From the NCBI GenBank assembly GCA_914767715.1, contig OU612065.1:22196001-22260000 (forward strand): 64,000 nucleotides of DNA. The letters are read 5' to 3'. Positions within the stretch are counted from its first letter, which is position 1; every line of letters starts with the position of its first letter. Positions 28,613 through 38,833 of this stretch are shown piece by piece. Position numbers and translations under genes: made by a program. The notes under the pieces were generated by a model that saw nothing but the letters and a program-made list of their open reading frames with translations, did no database searches and was not told the origin of the DNA. Origin of the DNA: Membranipora membranacea (taxonomy: Eukaryota; Bryozoa; Gymnolaemata; Cheilostomatida; Membraniporidae).

Positions 28613-28943
28613 ATATCCACCGATCTTTAAAAAAATTTTTGGGTAAAATCGCAAGGTTCAGTTACTCACTGCATCCAGAAGAATGGGTTTGTATTTCAGA
28701 TCATTATTCTGTGTGTTCGCTGTTAGCCTTGTTGGATTAATTGTACAAGCTGTCAAACTGTGGAACTCTACAATTTTTCTGGATAGATCAAAAAAAGTCT
28801 GAACTCCTTCCTATTCTACAATTCTCACAGTTTTGATACCGCATTTGTTTAGTGAAATTATTTTTTTATTGAACGATTTTGACGTAAACTGACTATATTC
28901 ATTGGAACATTGATCAACAGTTTCACCAGCTAAATGCAGACTT

Positions 28944-29784
28944 TTATCCAAGCTGTCCCAATTTAGCAAAGCCTAAAAAATGCAAACACTCCTATAATAT
29001 TTGTCACAGTTGACTATGGGAAAAAATATTGGTGTGTAACTGATTTCACTGCCCAAGCGTGTTATGTCATAGACTTTCACAGCAGCACTGGGAAAGAAAG
29101 GCAAGCCTGTCAAAAATATGAGCAGGAAATTTTACAACTTGATACCATAAAGGCGGCAGGTTAATAAACAGATGAATTTAAAGTTATAAAGTATAACATC
29201 ATACTTTGGTACATAATATTGTGCTTTGCGAATCCATATAGATACATATATTAAAGAGAATTCTCTTTTGAAATCCACCAGGTGCTCTACCTACCACATC
29301 TGCACCTTCTGCATCCATCCTCATCAATCCAGTGAACTGTGGGGCACTTCAATGGATAACATTTGTTACACTTGAGGCTTAATTCCTTAATAACGTCTGA
29401 TATCGCTGCCTCTGAAACTGTAATAAAAAAATTTCATTCTGGAAACATAGACATCATGCAATGGGATACCAGCAGCGTGATAATGCCTTAAATTGTCTCT
29501 TCTCTCTCTCTTTTCATTGTAGTAAAATTTGTTTAGTGACATTATTTATCATGCATATATGATCATTCTGTTCATGTCGGCTTAGTCTAAGTGCTCATGC
29601 GGCTGCAATGCGAGTTAGTGGCATAAAATTATCAACCACTCATTTTCTGATGGTTCATAATGTAATGCCCCTAACTTGTATTGCAGCAGTCTAAGCTCTT
29701 AGACTAAGTGTGGTGATGTTGTTACATAATAAACTTACCAGCCACAAAAAGTAAGAATAGAAAGCTGAGGATGAGGAGCTTCAT
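28944..29784 (-). CDS. small secreted six-cysteine peptide, antistasin-like motif (copy A)
   Basis: Three exons on the minus strand, 29784-29739, 29417-29295 and 28972-28944, all in phase 1, give 65 aa. Exon 1 is purely signal peptide (MKLLILSFLFLLFVA). Exon 2 carries the mature core with spacing C-x2-C-x4-C-x10-C-x2-C-x-C and the segment DEDGCRRCRC, the D-x-x-G-C-x-x-C-x-C signature of antistasin-type protease-inhibitor domains. Only six of the usual ten cysteines are present, so it is at most a half domain. Exon 3 adds eight residues (FAKLGQLG). The same exon layout recurs in three further copies at 39.6-43.8 kb. It was too short to be seen as a single open frame. Protease inhibition is inferred from the motif only; an antimicrobial or other disulfide-peptide role is equally possible. 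A TTTATT (AATAAA on the minus strand) at 28865 may end the transcript. Confidence 0.72.
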
Positions 29785-29925
29785 TGTGTGACGATGGTTT
29801 TTCTAATCTGATTGTAAGGAGCTGTCTCACTGAAGTGACCAAGGTAGGCTGCTTAGTGTGACTTTACTACAGCTGTAAGTTCACATCACCCGACTATCAT
29901 TAGAAGACTAGAGTACATGTGTGAC
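29785..29925 (-). promoter_or_regulatory. conserved upstream block of copy A
   Basis: The roughly 140 bases before the start codon are strongly conserved in all four cysteine-peptide genes. They include GTGACCAAGGTAG, ACTTTACTACAGCTG and CAAGTTCACA-type stretches (plus-strand reading). Conservation beyond the coding exons marks either a shared promoter plus 5' leader or simply recent duplication. Copies A and D are the most alike here. Confidence 0.5.
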
Positions 29926-30180
29926 ATTGACTTATTCCTTTCCCTTAAAAGGTGAAAGTGCATTCTGCGTGCAGGATAGTCTTGTGACATAGTCAATCTC
30001 TGCAGTACAGCGATGGTGGTGCTGCCTTCCATCAAGAAAGGGAACTCCAAGAGATACCAAAACCAACAGTTTTCCATTGTATTCCCGATTTAGGTACTCA
30101 GTCTATGCGAGTTAATTAAGGCCCTATGCTGCAGAAACAAACATATGCACGAATATGCACAGTGTGTGGTAACAGTGTTA

Positions 30181-30372
30181 AAAAGTGACTATGAAAATGG
30201 TATGGTACCATTGATGGTACATTGATGGTACATATTATGAACATGATCATCAATATGATAGCTGTAAAAGCAATTTTATTTTGTTCAGCGTAAAGGAAAA
30301 AAACTTTGAGAATAGGTATGATATAAATAATTTTTTTCTAGGCTCAGACGGAGATGTTATGATAATACTTTG
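30181..30372 (-). pseudogene. relic of the RNF220 3' end
   Basis: About 190 bases align with 44430-44600, the last codons and 3' untranslated region of RNF220. Shared landmarks are AAATGGTATGGTAC, ATGATCAT, AGTAAAAGCAATTT/TGTAAAAGCAATTT, TTCAGCGTAAAG and GACGGAGATGTTATGAT. Reading the coding part, the functional tail QCNIITSPSDLRKIYL is decayed here (Cys to Ser, lost stop, changed end). Similarity stops at about 30372, well short of the RING cysteines, so this cannot encode a ligase. It marks the upstream end of a duplicated block that once joined a cysteine-peptide gene to the RNF220 tail. Confidence 0.75.
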
Positions 30373-30817
30373 AGTGAATTCGCATAAATCTTACAAAACG
30401 CCTGATGCCAATTCTCAACTTTACCTCCCGAAATGGAGAGGATAATTCTCAGTAGGATTACTCTGATTTACAATAATGAGAGTAAGGCCTTTCTTACATT
30501 ACTTAAAGGAACAGTAAACTACGATATACCAGAAATGCTGCTGTGGAGAGGAGGGGCTTATAGTGGTCTGCCATCGGAAGTGGAATGGATTATTTTAACA
30601 GCAAGTCTATTAAACCTAGGATTCGACACACCTATGTTGTATTTTAGATAATATTTTATGCTTGTGGTCTTCATCAAAACTTTTAGCATTGTTCTATTTT
30701 CTTTTATTTTCTCTGAGAAAAAAGAAGCAAGTTCATGTACTTCATCTACAATATCATTTGAACACAGCCGACTGCCACGGTCCCTTAATATACTAGCTCG
30801 ACACCCACCTATATAGA
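30373..30817. other. unassigned spacer or LINE 5' region
   Basis: It lies between the RNF220 relic and the first LINE open frame. A 72-codon open frame at 30433-30651 (+) has no recognisable family. The segment could be the 5' untranslated region of the LINE, but I cannot place the LINE boundary. Confidence 0.4.
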
Positions 30818-32059
30818 ATGTCCAGCAATCCTGATGATAAAGGGTATGAGACGGAGGCAGCGGCTTTAAATTATCTTAAAACAACTGGAGGCATACCAAA
30901 TCCAATCAAATATTATACCAAAGTATCTACAAAGGATGCTAGTAACGGATTAGGCGCAAGCAGCAATAGCAACAAAACATCAACATCCACAGGCCCTTCT
31001 ACACCGCTTTCCACAATGACACCAGAGAACACGGACACTTATTCACTGCATTCTGCAAGCAGAGTCTGACCTGGACCACTGCCAATCATGACAGAAAATG
31101 CTGAGCATCATCGAAATTATGTCTGACAGACTAGAGCAGATGCATGCTAAGCTAGAAGCATTCTCTATAGCAAATGAAAACCCCATTGAGAGAGCAGTTC
31201 AAGTCATGTCAGAGAAACTAGACATGATGGAGGCCAAACTTGACAAAGTCTCCTCACCCCCAGCTGATTATCGTCAGGCAGTAATGAGAAATATCCAACC
31301 ACCGATTCTGCCTACGTCAGCTTTCACTGAACAAAGAAACCAATATCATCAAATCTCTCCACCAACGAGAACAACCTCAACAGCCACAACAACAGCAGCA
31401 ACAGCAACAACAGCAGCAACAACAGCAGCAACAACAGCAGCAAAAGCAACATCAACAGCAACAAACACAACAACAACGTCAAGATCAGCGCCGTACACAA
31501 CCACCAAAAAGTCAATATACTGACAAATCTACCCCTGATTTCGACCATGAAAAATGCTTTATAATACATAGTACAAAACAGGACTTCACGTCAATCAGTC
31601 AGGATGACGTGAGAAAAGAAATCGGCAAATTAAACGGACCAACGATGATTGACTTTATCAAGCGATACAAGTTCAACTCGGCGGACCCAAAATTCATCAT
31701 ACAGATAACAAAACCTGAACAAGTAGTATAATAATAAAAAAATGGGAAGCTGAAGCACTTGGAGGCTCATCAGCCAGACGACCCATTCAACCGAGCCAAC
31801 ATGTTGGCATCATCAAAGATGTTCCTATTTACATAATCAATGAAGACCTCCTACAAGAGGTCCAAACAGTATTTAAAGACGCTACGGTGTACCGTATGAG
31901 GACCAAAGATGGCACTAACCCTCTACGAACTGTAAAAGTTAACTTCAAGGATGAAACACAACTAGGAAATGCACTGGTAAACGGCATTACCTTTAATAAG
32001 CATCAGCTTTTGCTTCGAGTAGAGAAACCATACGTCTTCCCTCCCAGGACCTACAATGG
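30818..32059 (+). pseudogene. LINE ORF1 (gag-like), frameshifted
   Basis: Several frames stitch together. A serine/threonine-rich start (30818-31069) comes first. A coiled-coil-like segment from 31098 has heptad-like leucines and methionines (MSDRLEQMHAKLEAF, MSEKLDMMEAKLDKV). A glutamine run is encoded by the CAA/CAG repeat in a different frame, continuing to 31731, and a final segment with an RRM-like look (DVPIYIINEDLLQEV...RTVKVNF...LLLRVEKP) reaches the stop at 32057-32059. At least one shift lies at the CAA/CAG tract, consistent with replication slippage. The zinc knuckles usual at the end of such proteins are missing. Chromosomally dead. Confidence 0.65.
31381..31480 (+). repeat. CAA/CAG/CAGCAA low-complexity repeat in LINE ORF1
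   Basis: Near-pure mixture of CAA, CAG and ACA triplets. Depending on frame it reads as glutamine (the frame that continues into the downstream ORF1 protein), threonine/alanine, or, on the other strand, a leucine run. It is the likely point of frame loss in ORF1. Confidence 0.8.
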
Positions 32060-33369
32060 CTAATCTAAGCGTAAGAAACCAAGCATCAATAAACTCGTCT
32101 AACATTTATGAACAATGTCTCTTCTACCATAACCGCATATGGAATACTATAAGCTCCCTATCTGACATGAAGCCTGCATCCTTCAACAATTTGAGACTTC
32201 TACATCACAACATAAGGTCATTATATAAAAATATGTTTTATTATGAAAGCCTCAATCTTTTTAAATTAAAATAGCCTCCTCAAACAACCAACACGGCTAC
32301 ATCATCGGATCAATTTATCTTCCGCCTGATGCTAACAAAACCGAATTCATTACAATGATGAGCTCAATTCTACATCAAAACCAATAATTATGTTGGCCAT
32401 AAATTTATTCTGCTTGGAGATTTTAATATTAATTGGAATTCCTCATCAACCTAAAAAAACACATTTAGAGCAGAGCTTCATGTCTGCAGGGCTATTACAG
32501 CAAGTTAATGGGATTTCATACATTATAGCAAAGATAATAAATAAAAGTCATTGATTATAGGCCAGAAGCAGCTATAGCATAAGTTGTTATGGCACGGACA
32601 ATATTTGATGGCAGGATACTGATCACGTTTTATACTTTATTGGTGTATGTTCTGTAAAATTCACCGGGTGTACCCAGTTGTAGTTGTCATTATTTAGAAA
32701 TTAAAAGGTGTTTTGTTTTGGCATTATATATGTGGGGAAATAACTCCTATTCTGTGTAATCTAAGTAATCTAATCATCAGGGAATTCCAGGTTGAAATTG
32801 CATTGTGGGATTTTGTTGACATGGCAATTAATTCACCAAGTAAACTTGGAGAGAAGGCTGCTCGTATCGTATCAGACCAGCACCAAGTGAAAAATTTCAA
32901 TTGAATTATGTCAAACTTCTTATGGGACTAGTATCAAAGATTATAAATACTTGATGGCAGGATACTTGATGCTAGTATGATATTGCACGGTCTTAAGACC
33001 ACTGTCTTGGAGCAATTACAAACAACATGTTTGACGTTTCAATTGCCTCTTATGTCATTTTTTGGCTGGATATCCATTGCATAACACATGAGCAAAGAGT
33101 TCAATGAGTGCCTCACTTTTCAGAAAGAAACCAAACTGTCAGAGTCTGAAAAACTTAGATATGCCAGCTTCGCATACTTTCCTAACATGCTAATGACATG
33201 ATATGGGGATATGCGGTAGCGCTGTCTCTCATCAACCATCTCATGCAATGATAAAGCATATACAATGTAGAACCCAGTACTATACTTGACTTGACTTGTG
33301 CCAACTGCATCAAACTCTTGACTTCCCACTAATCACATATCGATAGTGTGAATATTTGGGGTATTCAGT

Positions 33370-34210
33370 AGTGCTGCGGCTGACCTCTTCAACTGGGTAC
33401 ACACTTTTTTCCTACATCAAATTTGTCTCACGCTATCATGTTTTGAGCAGTCTTATGTCTAGGCTGCTTTTTGTCTTGTTCTCGTTGAGATGTCGTGCTG
33501 TCGCTGACCACCTTTTAAAATGATGTGATATGATATCTTGTTAAAATCATACATATAGTCGTGTTTCCTGCTGACCATATTAATCACTTAACATTTCACT
33601 TACCTAACCGATTGTGAAGAAAATTGCAGGTATGCTGCCGCGCTGCCGCTGACATGATTGCTACAACCGGGTACACTCTCAGTTTTGGATTCAGCACGTT
33701 GTTCTACCCTAGATATACCCTTGTTTTAAACTCAAAACATTTCACTTATTATTAGCGATTTTGAGAAAAATTGCGATATGCTGCCGCGCTGCCGATCTTC
33801 TGCTGACATGATTGCTACGACTGGTTACACTAGACCAAGTTTGGTCCATTTGCCTGCATTCCCGATCCACTGGCCACGCCGCGGCGTGACCAGTGGATTG
33901 GGAGCAATAGGCATGCTGGCAATTGGATAAAACTTGTTCTAGGTTACACTCTATTTCTTTATATTCAGCACGTTGTTATACCCTTGAAACACCTTTTATT
34001 TAAACTCTTAATATTTCACTCATTAAAAGCAATTTTTAGAAGAAATGAGGATATGCTGCCGCGCTGCCGCTGACATGATCGCTACAACTGCGTACAACCT
34101 TAATTTCGGATTCACCACATTGTTCCACCCTAGAAACACCTATTATTGAATTCTTAACATTTCACTTTTTATATGCAATTTTGAGAAATATTGCGAATAT
34201 GCTGCCGCAA
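33370..34210 (+). repeat. degenerate tandem repeats inside the TIR element
   Basis: A unit of roughly 145-190 bases recurs several times: GCTGCCGCGCTGCCGCTGACATG, then TGCTACAAC-GGGTACAC, GGATTCAGCACGTTGTT, CACC/ATACCC, AACATTTCACTTATT and TTTTGAGAAAAATTGCG-type segments. One unit is split by the MITE at 33831-33941. The GC-rich CTGCCGCGCTGCCG core stands out from its AT-rich surroundings. Confidence 0.65.
33831..33941. mobile_element. MITE family 1, copy 1 (111 bp)
   Basis: It starts TAGACCAAGTTTGGTCCATT and ends with the inverted form near CTTGTTCTA. The interior is a palindrome around CCACTGGCCACG/CGTGACCAGTGG. It is flanked by a perfect 8-base direct repeat GGTTACAC (33823-33830 and 33942-33949), so it transposed into the tandem repeats of the larger element. 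Confidence 0.85.
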
Positions 34211-34567
34211 GACAGTATCATACTAACCTCATAAAGATCTGACATTATACTTATTGAAAATTTTAAATTTGTCCTGATCTAACGCGAGCAGACTTCTGCA
34301 AGTTTACATGGTAAATAAATTGGCAAGTCAACAAAATCCCCACAATGCAGTTTCAACCTGGAATTCCCTGAAGATTAGATTAGTAAGATTACACAGAATA
34401 AGAGTTATGTCCCCACATATATAATGCTAAAACAAAACACCTTTTAATTTCTAAATATGACCACTACAACTGGGTACACCAAGTGAATTTTACAGAAGAA
34501 ACATCAATGAAGTATAATATGCGATCAGTTTCCTGCCATCAAAAATTGTCATCTGCCAATCAAAAAT

Positions 34568-34608
34568 GCTCTATAAAATAATGGCACGGTGCCATTATTT
34601 TATAGAGC
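34568..34608. repeat. perfect 41-base palindrome in the right terminal repeat
   Basis: Two 20-base arms, GCTCTATAAAATAATGGCAC and its exact complement, are separated by one G. The left terminal repeat lacks it at the matching place, so it arose or inserted after the element formed. Confidence 0.75.
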
Positions 34609-37600
34609 AGTTACAGCTAGGCTGCTTCTGGCCTATTAGCCATTTAGGGAGAGAAAGCTTATTAGACCACAACTATGTGAACAGTGACATTAGCATTAAC
34701 AGTTGCAAGATCCTGACATGCGATAGATCAATTTCTGATCACTATGCCACATACTTAGTAATTGATCAACATCATGCTATAAAACAGCCACGCAAACTAA
34801 TTAGAACCAGAAATAATCATGCGGAATTTTATTATGACTGTCCCAAGCTTCCACTACTGCAAACAGCAACTGACATGAACAAATCATTGCATCACCGCAT
34901 GGAAAATATTGAAAACTTTATCTCTGACCTGATTGACAAGCATGCTCCAGTTAAAACAAAAAGAGTGCGAGGGGCTAAAAACCAGTGGCTTTTCCCTGAT
35001 ATTCAGCATCTCATTAATTTAAGAAACAAATTTCACAAGAGGGTATTCAAGGATATACCTAATCCAGCTACAGCGCAAGTCAAACAGTTCAACAAGTTTC
35101 GAAACTTTGTTACAAATAAAATTAGGAATGCTAAGAAAGACTTTATAAATGACTCGTTATCTAAAGATGAAAAAAGTTTTTTCACCTGCCTGAAATCACT
35201 GACAGGAAAGAAGAAATCCTCTGATCAAATCGAGAAAATTAGCGATAAAAACTCTACCTACACCTCAAACTCTGACAAGGCAAATGCCCTTAATAGATAT
35301 TTCACCACGGTCGCTGGACAATCAGTTTTGATTCCTAAGATCGATCCACAACCTGACCTTTTCCAAGGTCCAAGTTTCTCTTTCACATATGTTGAGAGCG
35401 AAACAATCTACAAACTGATAAAGCCCCTCAAACTAAATAAACGTGGTGGCTTGACCATGTTTCCAGCTTCCCTGTACCAAACTGTTGCAGACCTATTAGC
35501 TCTTCCCATAGCCCTGATCATTAACAAATGCTACAAGGAATCAATATTCCCTGACTGCCTAAAAGCAGCCCTGGTCACCCCACTCTTTAAGAAGGGCGAT
35601 AAAACAGACCCTTGCAATTACAGACCAATTTCCAGTCTGCCAATCATATCAAAGGTGTTTGAGCTAGGTATGAAAAATCAAATTATGACCTCTATCGAAA
35701 CACATGGAATACTCTCAGATCGACAATTCGGTTTTCGTAAGCACCATTCCAGTGAACAGTTACTACTTTCTCTTTTACAAAATTGGAGAACAACGCTAGA
35801 CAACCCTCAACCGAATTTCATAGGTGCACTCTCTTTGGACGTACGTAAAGCATTTGACACTATAAATCATGGACAACTCATCCACACTCTAAAGCGACTA
35901 AATTTTGCAGAGTCAACAACAAAATTATTTACATCCTATCTTTCACATCGAACCCAAATCATGAAAGTTGATGATGATCAGTCCAGTGCACTACCGATTA
36001 CATCTGGAGTACCCCAAGGAAGTGTTCTAGGTCCAATCTTATTCAATCTTGCTATCAATGATCTCCTTAACATAAAACTGCATTCGCTTACGCTGATGAC
36101 ACCGTTATTTACTGCACAGCAACAGATATCCCTACCTTAATGGATAAATCTGAGTCATTGATGAGAGAAGTATCGAATTGGTATTCAAACAATCTCCTTC
36201 AACTCAACTCAACTCGGCTCAATTCTGGGTCCTATTCTCTTTAACTTACCCATCAATGGATTGCTAGCAACATTTGACAATTCATTCGCTTATGCAGATG
36301 ATATGCTAATCTACTGTACAGCCACAAGCATAGATGAAGTACTCGTGGAGTCCAATACTCTGCTAAAGAAAGCATCAGATTGGTATCATAGCCACTTATT
36401 GAGACTCAACATTGAGAAAAAACAATTGTGCATATTTTCCAACAGAAACATTAAAAACTTTTACCACATCAATTTTCAAAACTCAAAAATTGAGACAAAA
36501 CTCTCTATCAATGTACTAGGGGTTACCCTGGATACTGATTTATCTTTCCAAATCCAAGCCAATGAAACGGCAACCAAAGCAAACAAAGTAGTATACCTAC
36601 TCTCAAAACTGAAAAAATACATGAATGTTGAGGAATCCTTAAGGACTTAAATTCTCGTCAGACCTATCTTAGAATACTGCTTATCTATCTACCTAGAAGG
36701 CACTCAAAAAACATCCGACACAATTGAAAAAGTTCGGAATAAAGCAATTAGAATCATAATATCTGCACCTGAAAAGTTTTCTGTCACAACTGGTAGATCA
36801 CTCTTAAACTTACCCACCCTAAAAAGTAGAAGACATTACCTATTTCACAAATTAACACATAAAAAATTATTCAAAAATAAAGCATCAAAGCATATTCTTC
36901 GCCTGGTGCAAAAGTCCAATAAACACCAACGCTCCCTTAGAAGTAAATGTTCAGTAATAAAACCTTCTTTTAGGACACATTTTGGCAAAACAGCTCTCTT
37001 AAATCTGCTGCACAATTTCAGACTGAAATGCAAAACGGCTGACAGTCTACTATCTTTTAACTTATACTTTTGATAATAATCGTCACAAGAACAATAATTT
37101 TATATATATATATATCATTTTCTATTTCTATAAAGCCATATATAACTTACTTTCCCATTTCTAGAACATCGTCATTTATTTATGTATAACCCCTTTTTTT
37201 TTGTGTATTTAACTGTGTGTAGAGGTCAACAAGTTACTTTTTAACTACTCTGTTATCTGTAAACTTTCTAGAAAACCTCTTTAAACAAATAAAAACAAAT
37301 AAATAAACTTATCCAAAACCCAATACTGTATTTTCTCAAATAGGAAAGTAGAAGATTTTTACCAAATCCAAATAAACAATTTGAAAATAGAATCCGAGCA
37401 TTCGCTCAATCTTCTTGGAGTTATTCTTGATTCAGAACTTAGTTTAACCCCTCAGGCTAATGCCACCGCCTCTAAAGCAAACAAAATGGTCTACTTGTTA
37501 TCAAAACTAAAAAAATACATGACAGTAGAAAACTCATTGAAGACTTACAAATCACTGATCAGACCTATAGTAGAATACTGCTCATCATTGTACCTTGATG

Positions 37601-37876
37601 GTTTAGCCAAAAATTCAGAAACAATAAAACAGTACAAAATAAAGCAATCAGAATCATAACTTCAGCCCCCAAACAATTTTCTGTCACATCTGGCCGCTTA
37701 CTCCTAAATTTACATACTCTCCACAGTAGAAGGAATTTTCTTTTTCACATTTTTGTCAAATCGAGGGTCCATAAAGGCCGTGCATCCAAGCACATACTTC
37801 ATCTCGTTAGCAAATCAGACATACACGATCACTTCGTAGCAACTGTGCAATAATTAAACCCTCATTTAGATCAAAC

Positions 37877-37922
37877 CAATGAACTAAACCTTTAGTTCAT
37901 AAACTAAAGGTTTAGTTCATTG
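37877..37922. repeat. 46-base hairpin in the second LINE copy
   Basis: Arms of 21 bases (CAATGAACTAAACCTTTAGTT and its exact complement) with a 4-base loop. It has no counterpart in the first LINE copy at the equivalent place, which suggests a local inverted duplication. Confidence 0.6.
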
Positions 37923-37939
37923 CTTTCATTATCCTACAC

Positions 37940-38465
37940 CAGGGGTGCCCAACCTATGGCTCATGAGCCACCTCGGCTCATTTTGGCTTTTTGGGTGGCT
38001 CATTTTAATATTTGCAAATTTCACGCGCTTTTTGGCGCGAATTTCATGCATTCGATTCATGCATGTACAATGTACATTAAATGTATGTATAGTGTATACA
38101 AGTTCATTGTACTGGGTGCCTGCATTGTACATATGTGTGTAGAGCTGTCTTCTTGCAGACTTGCCAACCTAAATTTTCCAAAATGATTATAAAAATTTGC
38201 AAAATGCATAAAATGCTTACAAAACTCCAGGGCGCCTCATATGACCAGAATTTGCCTCAAAAAAATGTTCGCGCTACGCGCATAATCTCACACAGTGACT
38301 TTGCTTTGGTAATTTTGCCAGCCAGCACTTATACATGAATGAATATTATACATATATATCACTGACTGTTTCCATGTTGTCTACACGTGATGCGACGTGG
38401 TTAGCTCATTTGGTGTGATTGATTTTTTAAATGGCTCATGTGAGAGAAAAGGTTGGGCACCCCTG
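37940..38465. mobile_element. hAT-type non-autonomous element (526 bp) with perfect 8-bp target duplication
   Basis: The terminal inverted repeats are CAGGGGTGCCCAACC at the left and GGTTGGGCACCCCTG at the right, exact complements and of the CAGGGGT(G)CCCAA type used by hAT transposons. The flanks are the identical octamer TCCTACAC at 37932-37939 and 38466-38473, the 8-base duplication expected for hAT. The inside has GGCTCATGAGCCACC and repeated GGCTCATTTT stretches but no transposase. The open frames it contains are accidental. Confidence 0.92.
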
Positions 38466-38584
38466 TCCTACACACTATATAGTATGTAACACCCTACCAC
38501 TTATATCTTTTTATTCAAGTCATTTTTTGAATCTATGTTAATGTGTGTGAGGTCAACAAGTTATTTTTAATTTGCTTTTATTAA

Positions 38585-38833
38585 GTAAATTCGCGCCCTC
38601 GGTATCTATATTAAATAATCATTAATAATAATCATTTTCATGGGGAAATCCAACTGAATAGATTTTATGATTAGGTATACGGTTTTTCAATGATACTGAC
38701 ATGAAACTTAGAATTATCTCCTCATTGGTAATAGGGAGACAACTTAAATTCAAGTTGGATTCAGTTGGATTTCCCCATTAAAATGATTATGATTAATGAT
38801 TATTAAATATAGATACCAAGGGCGCGAATTTAC
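38585..38833. mobile_element. foldback MITE family 2 (~249 bp)
   Basis: The ends are inverted copies over roughly 75-80 bases, from GTAAATTCGCGCCCT through GGTATCTATATT and AATAATCATTAAT to GGGGAAATCCAACTGAAT. A unique middle of about 90 bases separates them. It is inserted in the 3' region of the second LINE copy, whose sequence resumes with ATAAACTTTTAGAAAACC. The target duplication is not clear. Confidence 0.75.

Larger units (their letters stand above)
32560..34633. mobile_element. 2.07 kb non-autonomous DNA element with ~350-bp terminal inverted repeats
   Basis: The element begins GGCCAGAAGCAGC and ends GCTGCTTCTGGCC, with TA on each side as a probable target duplication. The ends are inverted copies of each other for about 350 bases, with landmarks GATGGCAGGA, TGTACCCAGTTGTAG, TTAGAAATTAAAAGGTGTTTTGTTTT, GTGGGGA and CAGGGAATTCCAGGTTGAAA. 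No open frame inside resembles a transposase. The centre is filled by degenerate tandem repeats (33370-34210) and one MITE. It is inserted in the LINE endonuclease domain, so it is younger than the LINE. Family unknown. TA duplication would suit a Tc1/mariner-like or similar transposase, but that is inference. Confidence 0.75.
32056..37073 (+). pseudogene. LINE ORF2: endonuclease plus reverse transcriptase, broken
   Basis: The endonuclease start is seen at 32056-32274 (FNNLRLLHHNIRSL), then YIIGSIYLPPDA and an LLGDFNINWN-like motif in shifted frames. The nested element (32560-34633) cuts the domain. It resumes with SLLDHNYVNSD and the SDH motif near 34735. The long open frame 34566-36140 carries the reverse-transcriptase core: LVTPLFKKGDK, NYRPISSLP, FGFRKHHSSEQ, SLDVRKAFDTINH, SGVPQGSVLGPILFNLAINDL. 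The YADD catalytic box (AYADDM) follows after a break, in 36261-36650, and the remainder (RPILEYC..., to about 37073) follows a stop. Enzymatically inactive as it stands. Confidence 0.8.
30818..37306 (+). mobile_element. degenerate LINE (non-LTR retrotransposon), CR1/Jockey-like, with a nested insertion
   Basis: The order is ORF1-like protein, apurinic-type endonuclease remnants, reverse transcriptase, and an A-rich 3' tail of AAATAAA-like units ending near 37306. The body is interrupted at 32560-34633 by a DNA element. Both open frames contain stops or shifts, so the copy is dead. The 5' limit is uncertain; 30818 is the first ATG of an ORF1-like frame. The reverse-transcriptase motifs (YRPIS, AFDTINH, SGVPQGSVLGP, YADD) place it in the CR1/Jockey/Rex group of LINEs. 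A related 5'-truncated copy follows immediately at 37307. Confidence 0.8.

Noticed and set aside
30433-30651. 72-aa plus-strand open frame
   Set aside because: No signal peptide, motif or repeat copy, and no paralog in the tandem units. Cannot be separated from chance.
31324-31569. Leucine-run protein on the minus strand
   Set aside because: It is the antisense of the CAA/CAG tract of the LINE ORF1.
37920-38338. Several overlapping open frames of 65-88 codons
   Set aside because: They lie inside the hAT-type non-autonomous element and run through its terminal repeats. No transposase motifs.
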